Positions 47,472 to 58,245 of a DNA stretch of 64,000 nucleotides are shown here, piece after piece. A program made the position numbers and the translations under genes. Source of the DNA: Parahaliea mediterranea (lineage in GTDB: Bacteria > Pseudomonadota > Gammaproteobacteria > Pseudomonadales > Halieaceae); NCBI RefSeq assembly GCF_003402235.1, contig NZ_QEWO01000001.1, positions 434,001-498,000 on the forward strand. Direction: 5' to 3'. A model generated the notes under the pieces. It saw nothing but the letters and a program-made list of their open reading frames with translations. It was not told where the DNA came from and made no database searches. Numbering within the stretch: position 1 is the stretch's first letter; every line of letters begins with the position of its first letter.

Positions 47472-47922
47472 ACCCTGGCCGCCCCACATCACCGTGGCCA
47501 CCGTGGTGCAGCACCAGGGCCGCTACCTGCTGGTGGAAGAGCGCGACAAGGTCACTGGCGCGCGGGTGTTCAACCAGCCCGCCGGGCACCTGGAGCCCGG
47601 CGAAAGCCTGCTGGATGCAGCCCGTCGCGAAACGCTGGAGGAAAGCGGCTGGGAGGTGGAGCTGCAGGGCCTGCTGGGCTGGGCACTGTTTAGGGCGCCA
47701 TCCAACGGCGTGACCTACTATCGCACCACCTTCCTGGCGCGGCCCTTGCAGCAACGCAGCGGCGCCGTACTGGATGCCGACATCCTCGCCACCCACTGGC
47801 TCAACTACGGGGAAATCCTGGCCAAGTCTGCTAGAATGCGCAGCCCTTTGGTGCTCGCCGCGGTGGAACAGGCCCGCAGCGGCACCCTGTACCCGCTGGA
47901 CGCACTACAGCATTATTTATGA
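47443..47922 (+). CDS. nudJ: Nudix hydrolase (NudJ-like phosphatase)
   Basis: 159 residues from the ATG at 47443 (GGAG 8 nt upstream); an internal ATG at 47464 is the alternative. The Nudix box [20 protein letters not shown] matches the first part of G-x5-E-x7-REUxEExGU. NudJ hydrolyses nucleoside tri/diphosphates and thiamine-related pyrophosphates. It overlaps mnmA by 4 bp, and the order nudJ-mnmA-hflD-purB is the same as in E. coli, which supports the name. Confidence 0.9.
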   Translation: MNTQHPPMDKPWPPHITVATVVQHQGRYLLVEERDKVTGARVFNQPAGHLEPGESLLDAARRETLEESGWEVELQGLLGWALFRAPSNGVTYYRTTFLARPLQQRSGAVLDADILATHWLNYGEILAKSARMRSPLVLAAVEQARSGTLYPLDALQHYL

Positions 47923-49007
47923 GCAAAGCCGCTACCAAAGTCATCGTCGGCATGTCCGGCGGTGTCGATTCCTCTGTATCCGCACTGCTGCTGAAGGAGC
48001 AGGGCTATACCGTGGAAGGCCTGTTCATGAAGAACTGGGACGAGGACGACGGCACCGAATACTGCACGGCCAAGGAAGACTTTGCCGACGCCCAGGCAGT
48101 GGCCGACAAGCTCGACATTCCCCTGCACGGCGCCAACTTTGCCGCCGAATACTGGGACAACGTGTTCGAGCATTTTCTGGCCGAATACCAGGCCGGGCGT
48201 ACCCCCAACCCGGACATCCTCTGCAACCGGGAAATCAAGTTCAAGGCCTTCCTCGACTACGCCCTGATGCTGGGCGCGGATTTGATCGCCACCGGCCACT
48301 ACACCCGCCGCGGCCAACGTGACGGCAAGGCCACTCTGCTGAAGGGCCTGGACCCAAACAAGGACCAGAGCTACTTCCTGCACGCCGTGGGCCACCAGGA
48401 GCTGGCCAGGACCCTGTTCCCGGTGGGCGAGATAGAAAAACCCGAGGTGCGCGCCCTGGCGGAAAAACACGGCCTTGCCACGGCAAAAAAGAAGGATTCC
48501 ACCGGCATCTGCTTTATTGGCGAGCGCCGCTTCAGCGACTTTCTCAAACAGTACCTGCCGGCCCAGCCCGGTGACATCCACAGCCTGGACGGCGAGGTGC
48601 TGGGCCGCCACCAGGGCCTGATGTACCACACCATCGGCCAGCGCCAGGGCCTGGGCATTGGCGGGCGAGCCGACGCCGCCGACGCGCCCTGGTACGTGGT
48701 AGGCAAAGACCTCGCCAACAACGTACTGCAGGTGGCCCAGGGCAACGACCACCCCGCCCTGTTCAAATCCACCCTGTTCACCGGCGACATCTACTGGGTG
48801 GCCGGCGAGGCGCCGGCACTGCCGGCCTCGCTCAGCGCCAAGGTGCGCTACCGCCAGGCGGACCAGGACTGTACGCTCCACCGCGACGGCGACGGTTACC
48901 GGGTTGAATTTGCCCGCCCCCAGCGGGCCATCACGCCCGGGCAGTCGGTAGTGTTCTACGACGGCGAGCGCTGCCTGGGCGGCGGCGTCATCGAGCGGGC
49001 CGCCTGA
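47919..49007 (+). CDS. mnmA: tRNA-specific 2-thiouridylase MnmA
   Basis: The 362-residue enzyme thiolates U34 of tRNA-Lys, -Glu and -Gln. The PP-loop [15 protein letters not shown] is at the start, and the two catalytic cysteines are in [11 protein letters not shown] and [12 protein letters not shown]. The C-terminal beta-barrel closes the protein. It overlaps nudJ by 4 bp and hflD by one base, giving a tight, coupled operon. Confidence 0.97.
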   Translation: MSKAATKVIVGMSGGVDSSVSALLLKEQGYTVEGLFMKNWDEDDGTEYCTAKEDFADAQAVADKLDIPLHGANFAAEYWDNVFEHFLAEYQAGRTPNPDILCNREIKFKAFLDYALMLGADLIATGHYTRRGQRDGKATLLKGLDPNKDQSYFLHAVGHQELARTLFPVGEIEKPEVRALAEKHGLATAKKKDSTGICFIGERRFSDFLKQYLPAQPGDIHSLDGEVLGRHQGLMYHTIGQRQGLGIGGRADAADAPWYVVGKDLANNVLQVAQGNDHPALFKSTLFTGDIYWVAGEAPALPASLSAKVRYRQADQDCTLHRDGDGYRVEFARPQRAITPGQSVVFYDGERCLGGGVIERAA

Positions 49008-49645
49008 TGTCGCACGCCGGTAGCACCCTGCAACAGCAAACCATCTCCCTGGCCGGCGTGGTGCAGGCCGCCCGTATTGTGGATCAGGTATCGCGCACCG
49101 GCAGTTATCCGCCGGAGTTTCTGGAGGCGTCCATCCACAGCCTGTTCAAATTCGATGCCGACACCACCGACGGCGTGTTCGGCGGCGTGGAAGGCGTGCG
49201 TCTGGGCCTGCAGAACCTGGCCGCCATTCTGGCCAACCAGAAAGAGGCGGAGAACCGTGACCTGGTGCGTTACGTGTTCGCCCTGCTCTACCTGGAGGGC
49301 AAGTTCAGCGCCGACCCGGCCATGATGCAGGTGGTGCGCTCGCGGCTGGAACACGCCAGCTTTCGCGCCGAGCACTTCGCCGGCCACGTACACGATGTGT
49401 GCCACAGTATTTCCGGCATTTACCAGGACACACTCAGTAAGCTCAAATTCCGCATCAAGGTCACCGGCAGCGCCCAGCACCTGCAAGACAGCAAAAACGC
49501 GGACATCATCCGCGCCCTGCTGCTGGCGGGCATCCGCTCCGGCTTTCTGTGGCGCCAGGTGGGCGGGCGCCGCTGGAAGCTGTTGTTTCAGCGCAAGGCC
49601 CTGCTGCGCTGCGCCCAGGATCTGTCCCGCGCGTCCGGCGTGTAA
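49007..49645 (+). CDS. hflD: high-frequency lysogenization protein HflD homologue
   Basis: A 212-residue all-helical protein with the family's segments QQQTISLAGVVQAARIVDQV and FRAEHFAGHVHDVCHSISG. HflD sits at the inner-membrane face, and in E. coli it binds lambda CII and affects lysogeny; its housekeeping role is unclear. It shares one base with mnmA and is followed by purB after 77 bp, the conserved order. Confidence 0.93.
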   Translation: MSHAGSTLQQQTISLAGVVQAARIVDQVSRTGSYPPEFLEASIHSLFKFDADTTDGVFGGVEGVRLGLQNLAAILANQKEAENRDLVRYVFALLYLEGKFSADPAMMQVVRSRLEHASFRAEHFAGHVHDVCHSISGIYQDTLSKLKFRIKVTGSAQHLQDSKNADIIRALLLAGIRSGFLWRQVGGRRWKLLFQRKALLRCAQDLSRASGV

Positions 49646-49665
49646 TGCACGCCACCCTGGTGTAA

Positions 49666-51093
<1,428 letters not shown>

Positions 51094-51156
51094 CAGCGTA
51101 TCGCCCGCCCCGCCCCTCGTTCATAATGGGCGCCCGACTCCGGCGCCCCTTATGCC

Positions 51157-52284
51157 ATGCCTGCCCCCACTTTCAACCTGCCCATCGACACCGCCCACTT
51201 TCTGCGCGAACACTGGCAGCGCAAGCCCCTGCTCATTCGCAATGCGATAGCCGGCTTTGCGCCGCCCATCGACGCCAACGAACTGGCCGGGCTCGCCATG
51301 GAGGCCGAGGTGGAGTCGCGCATCGTTGAAGAGGCCGGCGGCCAGTGGCGCCTTTACCACGGCCCCTTCCAGGCGGGCGACTTTGACCGCAGTGGCCCCT
51401 GGAGCCTGCTGGTGCAGGCGGTGGATCAATACGTGCCCGAAGTGGCGGCATTGCAGCAACTGGCCAGTTTCGTTCCCCAGTGGCGGGCCGACGATGTCAT
51501 GGTCAGCTACGCCAGCCACGGCGGCAGCGTGGGCCCCCACTTCGACCACTACGATGTATTCCTGCTGCAGGGCGAAGGCCAGCGCCGCTGGCGCCTTGGC
51601 CAGCAATGCGACAACCGCAGCCCCCTGCTGGCAGGTTGCGACCTGCGCATTCTCACCGAATTCCACAGCCAGCAGGACTACCTGCTGAACCCCGGCGACC
51701 TGCTTTACGTGCCACCCGGCCTGGCACACTGGGGCATTGCCGAGGGCGAGTGCACCACCTTCTCCATTGGCTTTCGCGCGCCGTCCCGGGGCGACCTGCT
51801 GGCGCGGCTGACCGATGGCATTCTGAATGACGCCCCCGCCCGGGAACTGGTGGCAGACCCCGCCCGCCAGGCTGCCGAGCGCGCCGGGGAGATCAGTCGC
51901 GCCGATATCGAACAGGCCCGGCGCCAGGCCCTCAGCCTGCTGGAGGCAGCGGGCGACCCCAGCTGGCTCGGCGAACTGGTCACCGAACCGCGCTACGTGG
52001 TGGAAGGCGCCGAGGTGAACGATGGCGAGCTGGCCGAGCTGTTCAGCGGCAGGGCCCTGCTCTGGCGCGATGGGGCCAGTCGCCTGGCCTGGGCCGAGCA
52101 CCAGGACCGGCTGTACGTGTTTGCCAACGGGGCCAGCGCAGCGTTTGATTACGCCCTGCAACCCTGGCTGCAGGGCCTGTGCGCCAGCGGCCAGGCGCCC
52201 TGCAAACACCTTGACGCCAGCCACCCGGCTGCGCCTGAATTACTGACCTTTCTTATCGAAAATGGAGCAGCCTATGTCGAATAA
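51157..52284 (+). CDS. roxA: 50S ribosomal protein uL16 arginine 3-hydroxylase (RoxA/YcfD)
   Basis: A 375-residue JmjC/cupin Fe(II)/2-oxoglutarate oxygenase. HFLREHWQRKPLLIRNAIAG at the start and GGSVGPHFDHYDVFLLQGEG with the H-x-D pair are typical, and LYVPPGLAHWGIAEGECTTF provides the distal His. A C-terminal winged-helix domain follows. YcfD hydroxylates Arg81 of ribosomal protein uL16. The stop overlaps the start of the GNAT gene. Confidence 0.93.
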   Translation: MPAPTFNLPIDTAHFLREHWQRKPLLIRNAIAGFAPPIDANELAGLAMEAEVESRIVEEAGGQWRLYHGPFQAGDFDRSGPWSLLVQAVDQYVPEVAALQQLASFVPQWRADDVMVSYASHGGSVGPHFDHYDVFLLQGEGQRRWRLGQQCDNRSPLLAGCDLRILTEFHSQQDYLLNPGDLLYVPPGLAHWGIAEGECTTFSIGFRAPSRGDLLARLTDGILNDAPARELVADPARQAAERAGEISRADIEQARRQALSLLEAAGDPSWLGELVTEPRYVVEGAEVNDGELAELFSGRALLWRDGASRLAWAEHQDRLYVFANGASAAFDYALQPWLQGLCASGQAPCKHLDASHPAAPELLTFLIENGAAYVE

Positions 52285-52720
52285 CGCAGACACCGTCACC
52301 CTGGAAGTGGTGAGCTGGAACGATGCCTCCGAGGCCCTCAGCGCATTGCGCCGCACGGTGTTTATTGAGGAACAGGGCGTGCCCCGCGATATCGAATGGG
52401 ACGGGCGCGACGCCGACAGCCGCCATGTACTGGCCCTGCGCAATGGGCAGCCCGTGGGCTGCGGCCGCCTGATGCCCGATGGCAAAATCGGCCGCATGGC
52501 GGTGCTGGCCAGCGAACGCGGCCACGGCATTGGCGCAGCGGTACTGGCGCGCCTGATTGAGCTGGCGCGGGAAGTGGGTTTTGATCGGGTGTACGTACAC
52601 GCCCAGCAACACGCCGCGCCTTTTTACAGCCGGGCCGGCTTCAGCCCCCGCGGCGCGACCTTTGAAGAGGCCGGCATTCCCCACACCACCATGCACCTGG
52701 CGTTGACCGCACCGGCGTGA
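52274..52720 (+). CDS. GNAT-family N-acetyltransferase (ElaA-like)
   Basis: 148 residues from the ATG at 52274, with GGAG 6 nt upstream. The GNAT core shows LRRTVFIEEQGVPRDIEWDG, VLALRNGQPVGCGRLMPDGK, IGRMAVLASERGHGIGAAVL (the acetyl-CoA loop) and FYSRAGFSPRG. The first motif and small size match the ElaA-type group. Substrate unknown. It overlaps roxA by 11 bp and the next gene by 4 bp. Confidence 0.9.
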   Translation: MSNNADTVTLEVVSWNDASEALSALRRTVFIEEQGVPRDIEWDGRDADSRHVLALRNGQPVGCGRLMPDGKIGRMAVLASERGHGIGAAVLARLIELAREVGFDRVYVHAQQHAAPFYSRAGFSPRGATFEEAGIPHTTMHLALTAPA

Positions 52721-53229
52721 GCGGCGCAGGCAGCGACGACAATGCCGCCGGCGGCTTCGTCAGCGGCATCGACTACCCCACCCCCTTCTGCGACTTTGCC
52801 GGCCAGCTGGCCACCAGCGCGCGCCGGCACCTATACATTCTGAGCCCCCAGCTGGACCCGCGCGTGTTCGACCGCGCCGAGCTGGCCAGCGCCCTGGCCG
52901 CCCTGGCCCGCCGCAGCCGCCAGACCGACATCCGCCTGCTGGTGGCCGACGCCAAACCCCTGGTGCGCCAGGGCCACCGGCTGCTGCAGCTGGCCCGTCG
53001 CCTGCCGTCCAAGGTACACCTGCAGGTATTGCCGGAGCACCCGGAATGGCCGGGGCAGACCCTGGTACTGCGCGATCGCAACGGCGTGCTGTACCAGCCG
53101 CCGGATAGCGACAGCGGCGGCTTTTACGAGCCGGATTCGCGGGCCTCGGCCCTGCCGCACCTGGAGCGCTTCCAGACCCTGTGGCGGGCCAGCCACACCA
53201 GTGTGGAACTGCGCCAGCTACACCTGTAG
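52717..53229 (+). CDS. DUF7931-like protein
   Basis: 170 residues from a GTG at 52717 that overlaps the GNAT stop codon. The pattern LYILSPQLDPRVFDRAELAS, TDIRLLVADAKPLVRQGHRL, LPEHPEWPGQTLVLRDRNGV and a final RFQTLWRASHTSVELRQLHL resembles a phospholipase-D-like half-fold, the pattern I associate with DUF7931 proteins that follow GNAT genes. No HKD motif is present, so it is probably not a nuclease. Function unknown. Confidence 0.7.
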   Translation: MSGAGSDDNAAGGFVSGIDYPTPFCDFAGQLATSARRHLYILSPQLDPRVFDRAELASALAALARRSRQTDIRLLVADAKPLVRQGHRLLQLARRLPSKVHLQVLPEHPEWPGQTLVLRDRNGVLYQPPDSDSGGFYEPDSRASALPHLERFQTLWRASHTSVELRQLHL

Positions 53230-53259
53230 GTGCGCTGTCACCCTCCTTTCACTTGCCTG

Positions 53260-54624
53260 TCACTCTGCCATCACCCGCGCCAGGCGCTCCGGCGAACGCC
53301 AGCGGCTGCCCAGCAGGCGGCGCAGGTAGATTGCCGCCAGCATCAGCAGCATCACGACAAAGGCCCACCAGCTCGCCATGGGGCCAAAATCCAGGTATTT
53401 GATGATGACCACCTGCGAGACCAGCATCAGCACGTGCAGCAGCATGGAGGTGTTCATCAGCCAGCGCGTGTCGCCGGCGCCGCGCAGCACGCCGCTGGCG
53501 ATAAGAATAGCCGCGTCCGCCAGCACGTAGGTGGCAAGGCCAATCATCATCTGGCTGCCGAGCGCAACGATGACGCTGAAGTCTTCACCGGGGGTGGCAA
53601 AGACGTTCATCAACTGCTCCCGGGCAATGATGAAGAACAGGCCCAACAGCACCGAATAACCCACCGCCAGCAAAAAGGCGGCGCTGATCACCTGGTTGGT
53701 GCGGGTCATGTCCCCCGCGCCCACATAGCGGCCGATCATGCTGGTCACGGCAATGTTCATGCCGATCAGCGGCACGTAGTTGAGCATGTCCCAGTTGAAC
53801 ACAATGGCCATGGCGGCGCCTTCGTTGACGCCGTAGGACTGGAACAGCAGCAGGAACAGGTTGAAGGTGGCCGCCCCCACAAACACTTCCAGGCCGGAGG
53901 GCAGGCCCAGGCGGATATAGCGGGTCAGAATGCCGCGGTCAAAATGGAAGGACTGCAGCACCGAAAAACGCTGGCGGTGAATGCGGTTGAAATAAAACAG
54001 GGCGTACACGCCCACCGAAAAGCCAGTGGCGATGACCGTGCCCAGCGCCGCGCCCTGTATCCCCAGCTGCGGCAGGCCGAGCTTGCCGAAAATCAGCACA
54101 TAGCTCAAAGGCACATTCACCAGCACCCCCAGCACGTCGGAGATCATCACCACCCGGGTGCGGGCAATGCCGGAAAAATACGACGCAATGCAGGTTTTAC
54201 CCAGGGCCAAAAAGGAGCCCGCCAGCAGCACGAAGAAGTACTGTCGCTCCAGCGCCACCTGGGCCGGCGCGTGCCCCATCAGCTCAAACAGTTGCGCCGC
54301 CTGCCAGCCCACCAGCAACAGCAGCGGCTGCACCGCCAGCGCCATGATCACCCCCTGGGTGACCACCTTCGGGCACTTGGCCAGCTGGCCGGAGCCCAGG
54401 TACTGGGCCACCAGGGCGGTGGCGTAGGAAATCACCCCCTGGAACAGGGCGATGGTGACAAAGAAGGTGACGCCTCCCCCCAGGGCAGAGGCAATGTGCA
54501 AGGCGTCGATACGCGACATGAACAGACGGTCGGTGAACACCATGAGCGCAAAGGCGCTCTGGGACACCACCATCGGCAGCGCGAGCCGGAACAGCTCGCG
54601 CAATGTCGCCGCAGAAAACATCAA
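53260..54624 (-). CDS. MATE-family efflux transporter
   Basis: 454 residues and twelve hydrophobic helices in two bundles. The N-terminal LFRLALPMVVSQSAFALMVF and TDRLFMSRIDALHIASALGG are MATE landmarks, as is the second-half ASGVLRGAGDTRWLMNTSML. Members use Na+ or H+ gradients to export cationic drugs. It starts directly next to the DUF885 gene's end (1 bp between 54624 and 54625), so the two are probably co-transcribed with DUF885 first. Confidence 0.92.
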   Translation of the reverse strand: MMFSAATLRELFRLALPMVVSQSAFALMVFTDRLFMSRIDALHIASALGGGVTFFVTIALFQGVISYATALVAQYLGSGQLAKCPKVVTQGVIMALAVQPLLLLVGWQAAQLFELMGHAPAQVALERQYFFVLLAGSFLALGKTCIASYFSGIARTRVVMISDVLGVLVNVPLSYVLIFGKLGLPQLGIQGAALGTVIATGFSVGVYALFYFNRIHRQRFSVLQSFHFDRGILTRYIRLGLPSGLEVFVGAATFNLFLLLFQSYGVNEGAAMAIVFNWDMLNYVPLIGMNIAVTSMIGRYVGAGDMTRTNQVISAAFLLAVGYSVLLGLFFIIAREQLMNVFATPGEDFSVIVALGSQMMIGLATYVLADAAILIASGVLRGAGDTRWLMNTSMLLHVLMLVSQVVIIKYLDFGPMASWWAFVVMLLMLAAIYLRRLLGSRWRSPERLARVMAE

Positions 54625-56421
54625 TTAACCCTGGGCGGCAATCCACTCATCGACGCGGCGCTCCAGGATGCCAAGGGGCAGCGACCCGCCGCCCAGCACC
54701 AGGTCGTGGTAGGCGCGAATGTCGAACTTATCCCCCAGGGCAGCCTTCGCGCGCTCGCGCAGCTGCAGAATCTTCAGCATGCCCACCTTGTAGGAGGTGG
54801 CCTGGCCGGGCCACGCCAGGTAGCGCTGGATTTCCGAGCGCACGGCGGTCTCGGGCATGGCCGAGTTATCCAGCATGTACTGCACCGCCTGCTCTTCGCT
54901 CCAGCCCTTGGCATGCATGCCGGTATCCACAACCAGCCGAATAGCCCGGAAAATCTCTGCCCCCAGGCGGCCGAAGTTGTAGTAGGGGTTGTCGTAAACC
55001 CCCATTTCATAGGCCAGCAGTTCCGAGTACAGCGCCCAGCCTTCGCCGTAGGCGGAGTACCAGACATCGCTGCGAAACAGCGGCAGGTCGCTGCGCTCCA
55101 GCGCAATGGACGACTGCATGTGGTGGCCGGGGTTGCCCTCGTGATAGGCGGTGGTCTGCAGGTCGGTGCGGTTGTTGGCCGCCATGTCCGACAGATGCAT
55201 GTAATACACCCCCGGGCGGCTGCCATCGGCGGTGCCGGTGGCGTAGGAGGCCGCGGCACCATCGCGCTCGCGGAAGGCCTCTACCCGGCGCACTTCCAGC
55301 GGCGCCTTGGGCAGAATGCCGAAGTATTCCGGCAGGCGGTCGGCAATCAGCGCCAGGTAGTGCTCGGTCTCATTGATGTACGCCTGGCGGCCGGCGTCGG
55401 TGTTGGGGTAATAGAACTGCGCGTCGCTGCGCACAAATTCAAAAAAGGCCGCCAGATCGCCCTCAAAACCCACCTCCTTGCGAATGGCTTCCATCTCGGT
55501 GCGAATGCGCTTTACCTCGTCAAGGCCCAGCTGGTGTATCTGCTCGGCGTTCATGTCGGTGGTGGTATAGGAGCGCAGGCGGTAGGCGTAGTAGTCCTTT
55601 CCCTCCGGCAGGCTGGCTACGCCTCTTGGCTCGGCGTCGGTGTTGGGGCGATCCTGCTGCATCCACGCCACCAGCGACTGGTAGGCCGGGGCCACCTCGG
55701 TCAGCAGGGCCTGGCGGGCCGCTTCGGTAAGGGCTGCCGCCTGTGTGGCATCCACCTTGTCGCTGTCCTGCAGGGCGGCCACCTTCTTCTTCACATCGGC
55801 CCACAGCGGGGCGACGTCGCCATCGTCGAAGGGCGCGCCGGTAATCACCGCTTGGCTCTGTTCAATCACAATGTCGTACACATACCGCGGTGCCCGCACG
55901 CCAGCACTGGCGCCCCGCTCTACCCGCGCCTGCACCTGGCCCAGCGCCCGGGCAATACCGTCCAGGCGGGTAATGTAATCGCGCATGTCCTGTTCGCTGT
56001 CCACTTTGTGGTAGTTGATCAGGAACTGGGGCAGCGCGGTGTGAATGGCGCTCATCTGGTTCAGCACGTAGTCATTGCGCCGCCAGCGGTTATCCTCCAC
56101 TGCGCGATCGGCGCGGTAGGCCCAGTAGTCGTAGCTGACCTGGGCATCGGCATCCAGGTCATCGCGATCAAAGGCGGCCTGCATGGCTTTTACGCTGTCC
56201 AGGCGCCATTTCAGCTCGGCGTCCAGGGCGGCTTCGCTGTAATCGTCGATCTTGTCGTAGTCGGTTTTGCGACCGAGCTGGGTCTGCTTGATGGGGTGAA
56301 AGGCCAGTTCTTCCTCGTAACGCTCGTCCAGCCACTGCTTCAGGCGTTCGCTGTCGGCAGCCGCAGCGTGGGCCGCCGCCAGGGGGGCAAGCAACAACAG
56401 TGCCGCAATCAGGTTGCGCAT
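54625..56421 (-). CDS. DUF885-family exported putative metallohydrolase
   Basis: The ATG at 56421 gives 598 residues with a signal peptide (MRNLIAALLLLAPLAAAHAA). The zinc-site motif AYHEGNPGHHMQSS is the DUF885 hallmark (HExxPGHH). Proteins of this family are periplasmic or secreted and are thought to be dipeptidase or carboxypeptidase-like, but I know of no firm substrate. The MATE gene follows with no gap. The frame is open upstream, but the signal peptide sets the start. Confidence 0.87.
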   Translation of the reverse strand: MRNLIAALLLLAPLAAAHAAAADSERLKQWLDERYEEELAFHPIKQTQLGRKTDYDKIDDYSEAALDAELKWRLDSVKAMQAAFDRDDLDADAQVSYDYWAYRADRAVEDNRWRRNDYVLNQMSAIHTALPQFLINYHKVDSEQDMRDYITRLDGIARALGQVQARVERGASAGVRAPRYVYDIVIEQSQAVITGAPFDDGDVAPLWADVKKKVAALQDSDKVDATQAAALTEAARQALLTEVAPAYQSLVAWMQQDRPNTDAEPRGVASLPEGKDYYAYRLRSYTTTDMNAEQIHQLGLDEVKRIRTEMEAIRKEVGFEGDLAAFFEFVRSDAQFYYPNTDAGRQAYINETEHYLALIADRLPEYFGILPKAPLEVRRVEAFRERDGAAASYATGTADGSRPGVYYMHLSDMAANNRTDLQTTAYHEGNPGHHMQSSIALERSDLPLFRSDVWYSAYGEGWALYSELLAYEMGVYDNPYYNFGRLGAEIFRAIRLVVDTGMHAKGWSEEQAVQYMLDNSAMPETAVRSEIQRYLAWPGQATSYKVGMLKILQLRERAKAALGDKFDIRAYHDLVLGGGSLPLGILERRVDEWIAAQG

Positions 56422-56562
56422 GTTATGACTCCTTGGGTAACGTGATGCGAGGTGCCGCCATTGCCGGCAGCGCCTCGGGGTCTTTGGGCGGGGGCGAAAT
56501 ACAGGCAGGCCCCGAACAGGCGGCCTAGTATAGAGCTTGACGGAGTAGATGCCAGCGCAGAC

Positions 56563-57618
56563 ATGAATCACCACACTACCAAGAGTCCGCACACGAGCCC
56601 CACGCCCCAAAACGCTGCCAAAAGCGCTGCCTGGTGTGCTGCACAGCTCCGCTTCCTGCCCCCTTCGCTATCCCTCTCGCGGCGTATTTGCCTGCCCCGC
56701 ACACTGGTTGCCCTTTGCTGCGCGGGCTCTGTCGCTACACAGGCTGAACCGAGTGCGAGCGCCACCACCGGCCTGGATTTTCGCGAGTTGGGCGAAGGCT
56801 ACGCCCACCTGGTGAGTTTTGCCGCAGAACCAGAAATTTCCGCATCTTCCTTCGACATCAATAGTGACAGCAGCGCCGACATCTCCATGGACGTGCTTAA
56901 GCTGCCGCTGTATCGGGAGTATGCCTTCAAGGACAGCGATTGGCGTTGGTTTGTGCAGGGCGCCTTCAGTTCCTTTACCTATACCGAAGAGCTGGCCCCT
57001 TTCGAGATAATCCCAACCGTCTCCACTGGCGTGGAAGGCGAGTGGAAGGCCTACTCCGGCGTGGCAGAAGCCGGCCTGATCATGCCGGTCGGCGACACAC
57101 TCTCTATCGCTGGCAGCCTCGGTGCGGGGGGCACGCGGCTGAAGAATATCTCATCCATCTCCAACCCGCTGGTGGCGGACGCCCTGGCCCCGCTGCTGGA
57201 GGGCACCGTTATCAACTGGCGCAGCAGCGCTGTGATTGGCCGCGCCCACCTGGGCCTGCTGTACCGCGAGCAGTGGAACCGGCTGAAAGTGCGCGCCAGC
57301 ACCCACATGGTGTACAGCTATGTGGAGAGTTTTAACGAATCCACCGACTTCCCGGGCTTCACCGCCTACACCGGCAGCCTGTCCGCCAAGCTCGATGTGG
57401 CACAGCCGCTGGACATTGTGCTTAACGAGCACCCGCTGTATCTCATCGGCCATGCGGCGGCCACCACCTTCACCGGCCCGGGCCGCGACCAGCTCGGCTT
57501 TACCCACTTCTACGAACTGGGGGCCTCGCTGGGTTACCGGCAGGTGGCGCTGGGGCTGCAGGCGGTGCTGGGGCCCGACGTGGACGGGCTCTCCATCACC
57601 TTCAACTACGGCTTCTAG
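56563..57618 (+). CDS. outer-membrane beta-barrel protein (solitary autotransporter-barrel type)
   Basis: From the ATG at 56563 the protein has 351 residues. A long, Ser/Arg-rich N-terminus leads to a hydrophobic stretch ([20 protein letters not shown]) that ends in a likely signal cleavage. The rest is amphipathic beta-strands ending in the barrel signature ITFNYGF with C-terminal Phe. The layout suggests a barrel without passenger, like solitary outer-membrane autotransporter barrels. Start choice is uncertain; the mature start is firm. The stop overlaps the peroxiredoxin stop by 4 bp. Confidence 0.7.
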   Translation: MNHHTTKSPHTSPTPQNAAKSAAWCAAQLRFLPPSLSLSRRICLPRTLVALCCAGSVATQAEPSASATTGLDFRELGEGYAHLVSFAAEPEISASSFDINSDSSADISMDVLKLPLYREYAFKDSDWRWFVQGAFSSFTYTEELAPFEIIPTVSTGVEGEWKAYSGVAEAGLIMPVGDTLSIAGSLGAGGTRLKNISSISNPLVADALAPLLEGTVINWRSSAVIGRAHLGLLYREQWNRLKVRASTHMVYSYVESFNESTDFPGFTAYTGSLSAKLDVAQPLDIVLNEHPLYLIGHAAATTFTGPGRDQLGFTHFYELGASLGYRQVALGLQAVLGPDVDGLSITFNYGF

Positions 57619-58142
57619 CGCTTGGCGACGCCCAGCTCGCCCAGGGTGCTGGCCATGTCCTCGGCCGAAGTGGCGGGGTTCACGTCCTCATCAATCTTGA
57701 GAATGGTGCCATCCTTGCCAATGTAGAAGGTGTGGCGTTTGGCAAAGCCCAGCAGGTGCAGCACATCGTAGGCGTCTGCAGCGGTCTTCTCCGGATCGCT
57801 GAGCAGGGGAAAGTCCGCCTTGGTTTCTGCGGCAAAGCCCTTGTTGTCTTCCAGGGGGTCGACACTCGCCATGAAGTAGGCAACGTCATAGGCGCGAATC
57901 AGGTGGCCGTTCTCGGCCAGCGACTTGCACTCGATGGTGCAGCCCTTGGTGTAAGCCTTGGGAAACCAGGCCAGCACCACGGCCTGCTTGCCGCGAAAAT
58001 CCGACAGGCTGTAGGTCTTGCCGTCGGTGGCCTGCAGGGTGAAATCCGGGGCCGGGTCACCCACCTTGAGAGCCAGGGCCGGCAGCGCCGTAAACAGGGT
58101 GGCAAAGCTGAGAACGAGGGCGGAACAGAGTGTGCGGGGCAT
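57615..58142 (-). CDS. exported peroxiredoxin (AhpC/TSA, BCP-like)
   Basis: 175 residues from the ATG at 58142. A signal peptide ([20 protein letters not shown], cleavage near ALA) precedes the thioredoxin-fold peroxidase with [19 protein letters not shown] and the active site [12 protein letters not shown], where the first Cys is peroxidatic and the second, four residues on, likely resolving. This is the 1-Cys/2-Cys Bcp/PrxQ pattern in a periplasmic setting. It should reduce H2O2 or lipid peroxides. The 3' end overlaps the barrel gene by 4 bp; divergently at 58246 lies the amidohydrolase. Confidence 0.9.
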   Translation of the reverse strand: MPRTLCSALVLSFATLFTALPALALKVGDPAPDFTLQATDGKTYSLSDFRGKQAVVLAWFPKAYTKGCTIECKSLAENGHLIRAYDVAYFMASVDPLEDNKGFAAETKADFPLLSDPEKTAADAYDVLHLLGFAKRHTFYIGKDGTILKIDEDVNPATSAEDMASTLGELGVAKR

Positions 58143-58245
58143 GGCGGTCTCCGATCTACAACTGAATGGGGCTTGCGTGTAAGGTACGCAGGTTCCCGCA
58201 GTATGTATCACTGCGCCCCGTTCAACAAATTCACGGACCCATCGC

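Noticed and set aside
53230-56445. A ~1070-codon plus-strand frame opposite the MATE and DUF885 genes
   Set aside because: The minus-strand genes have full family motifs and signals. The antisense product is His/Gly/Gln-rich, typical of a shadow frame.
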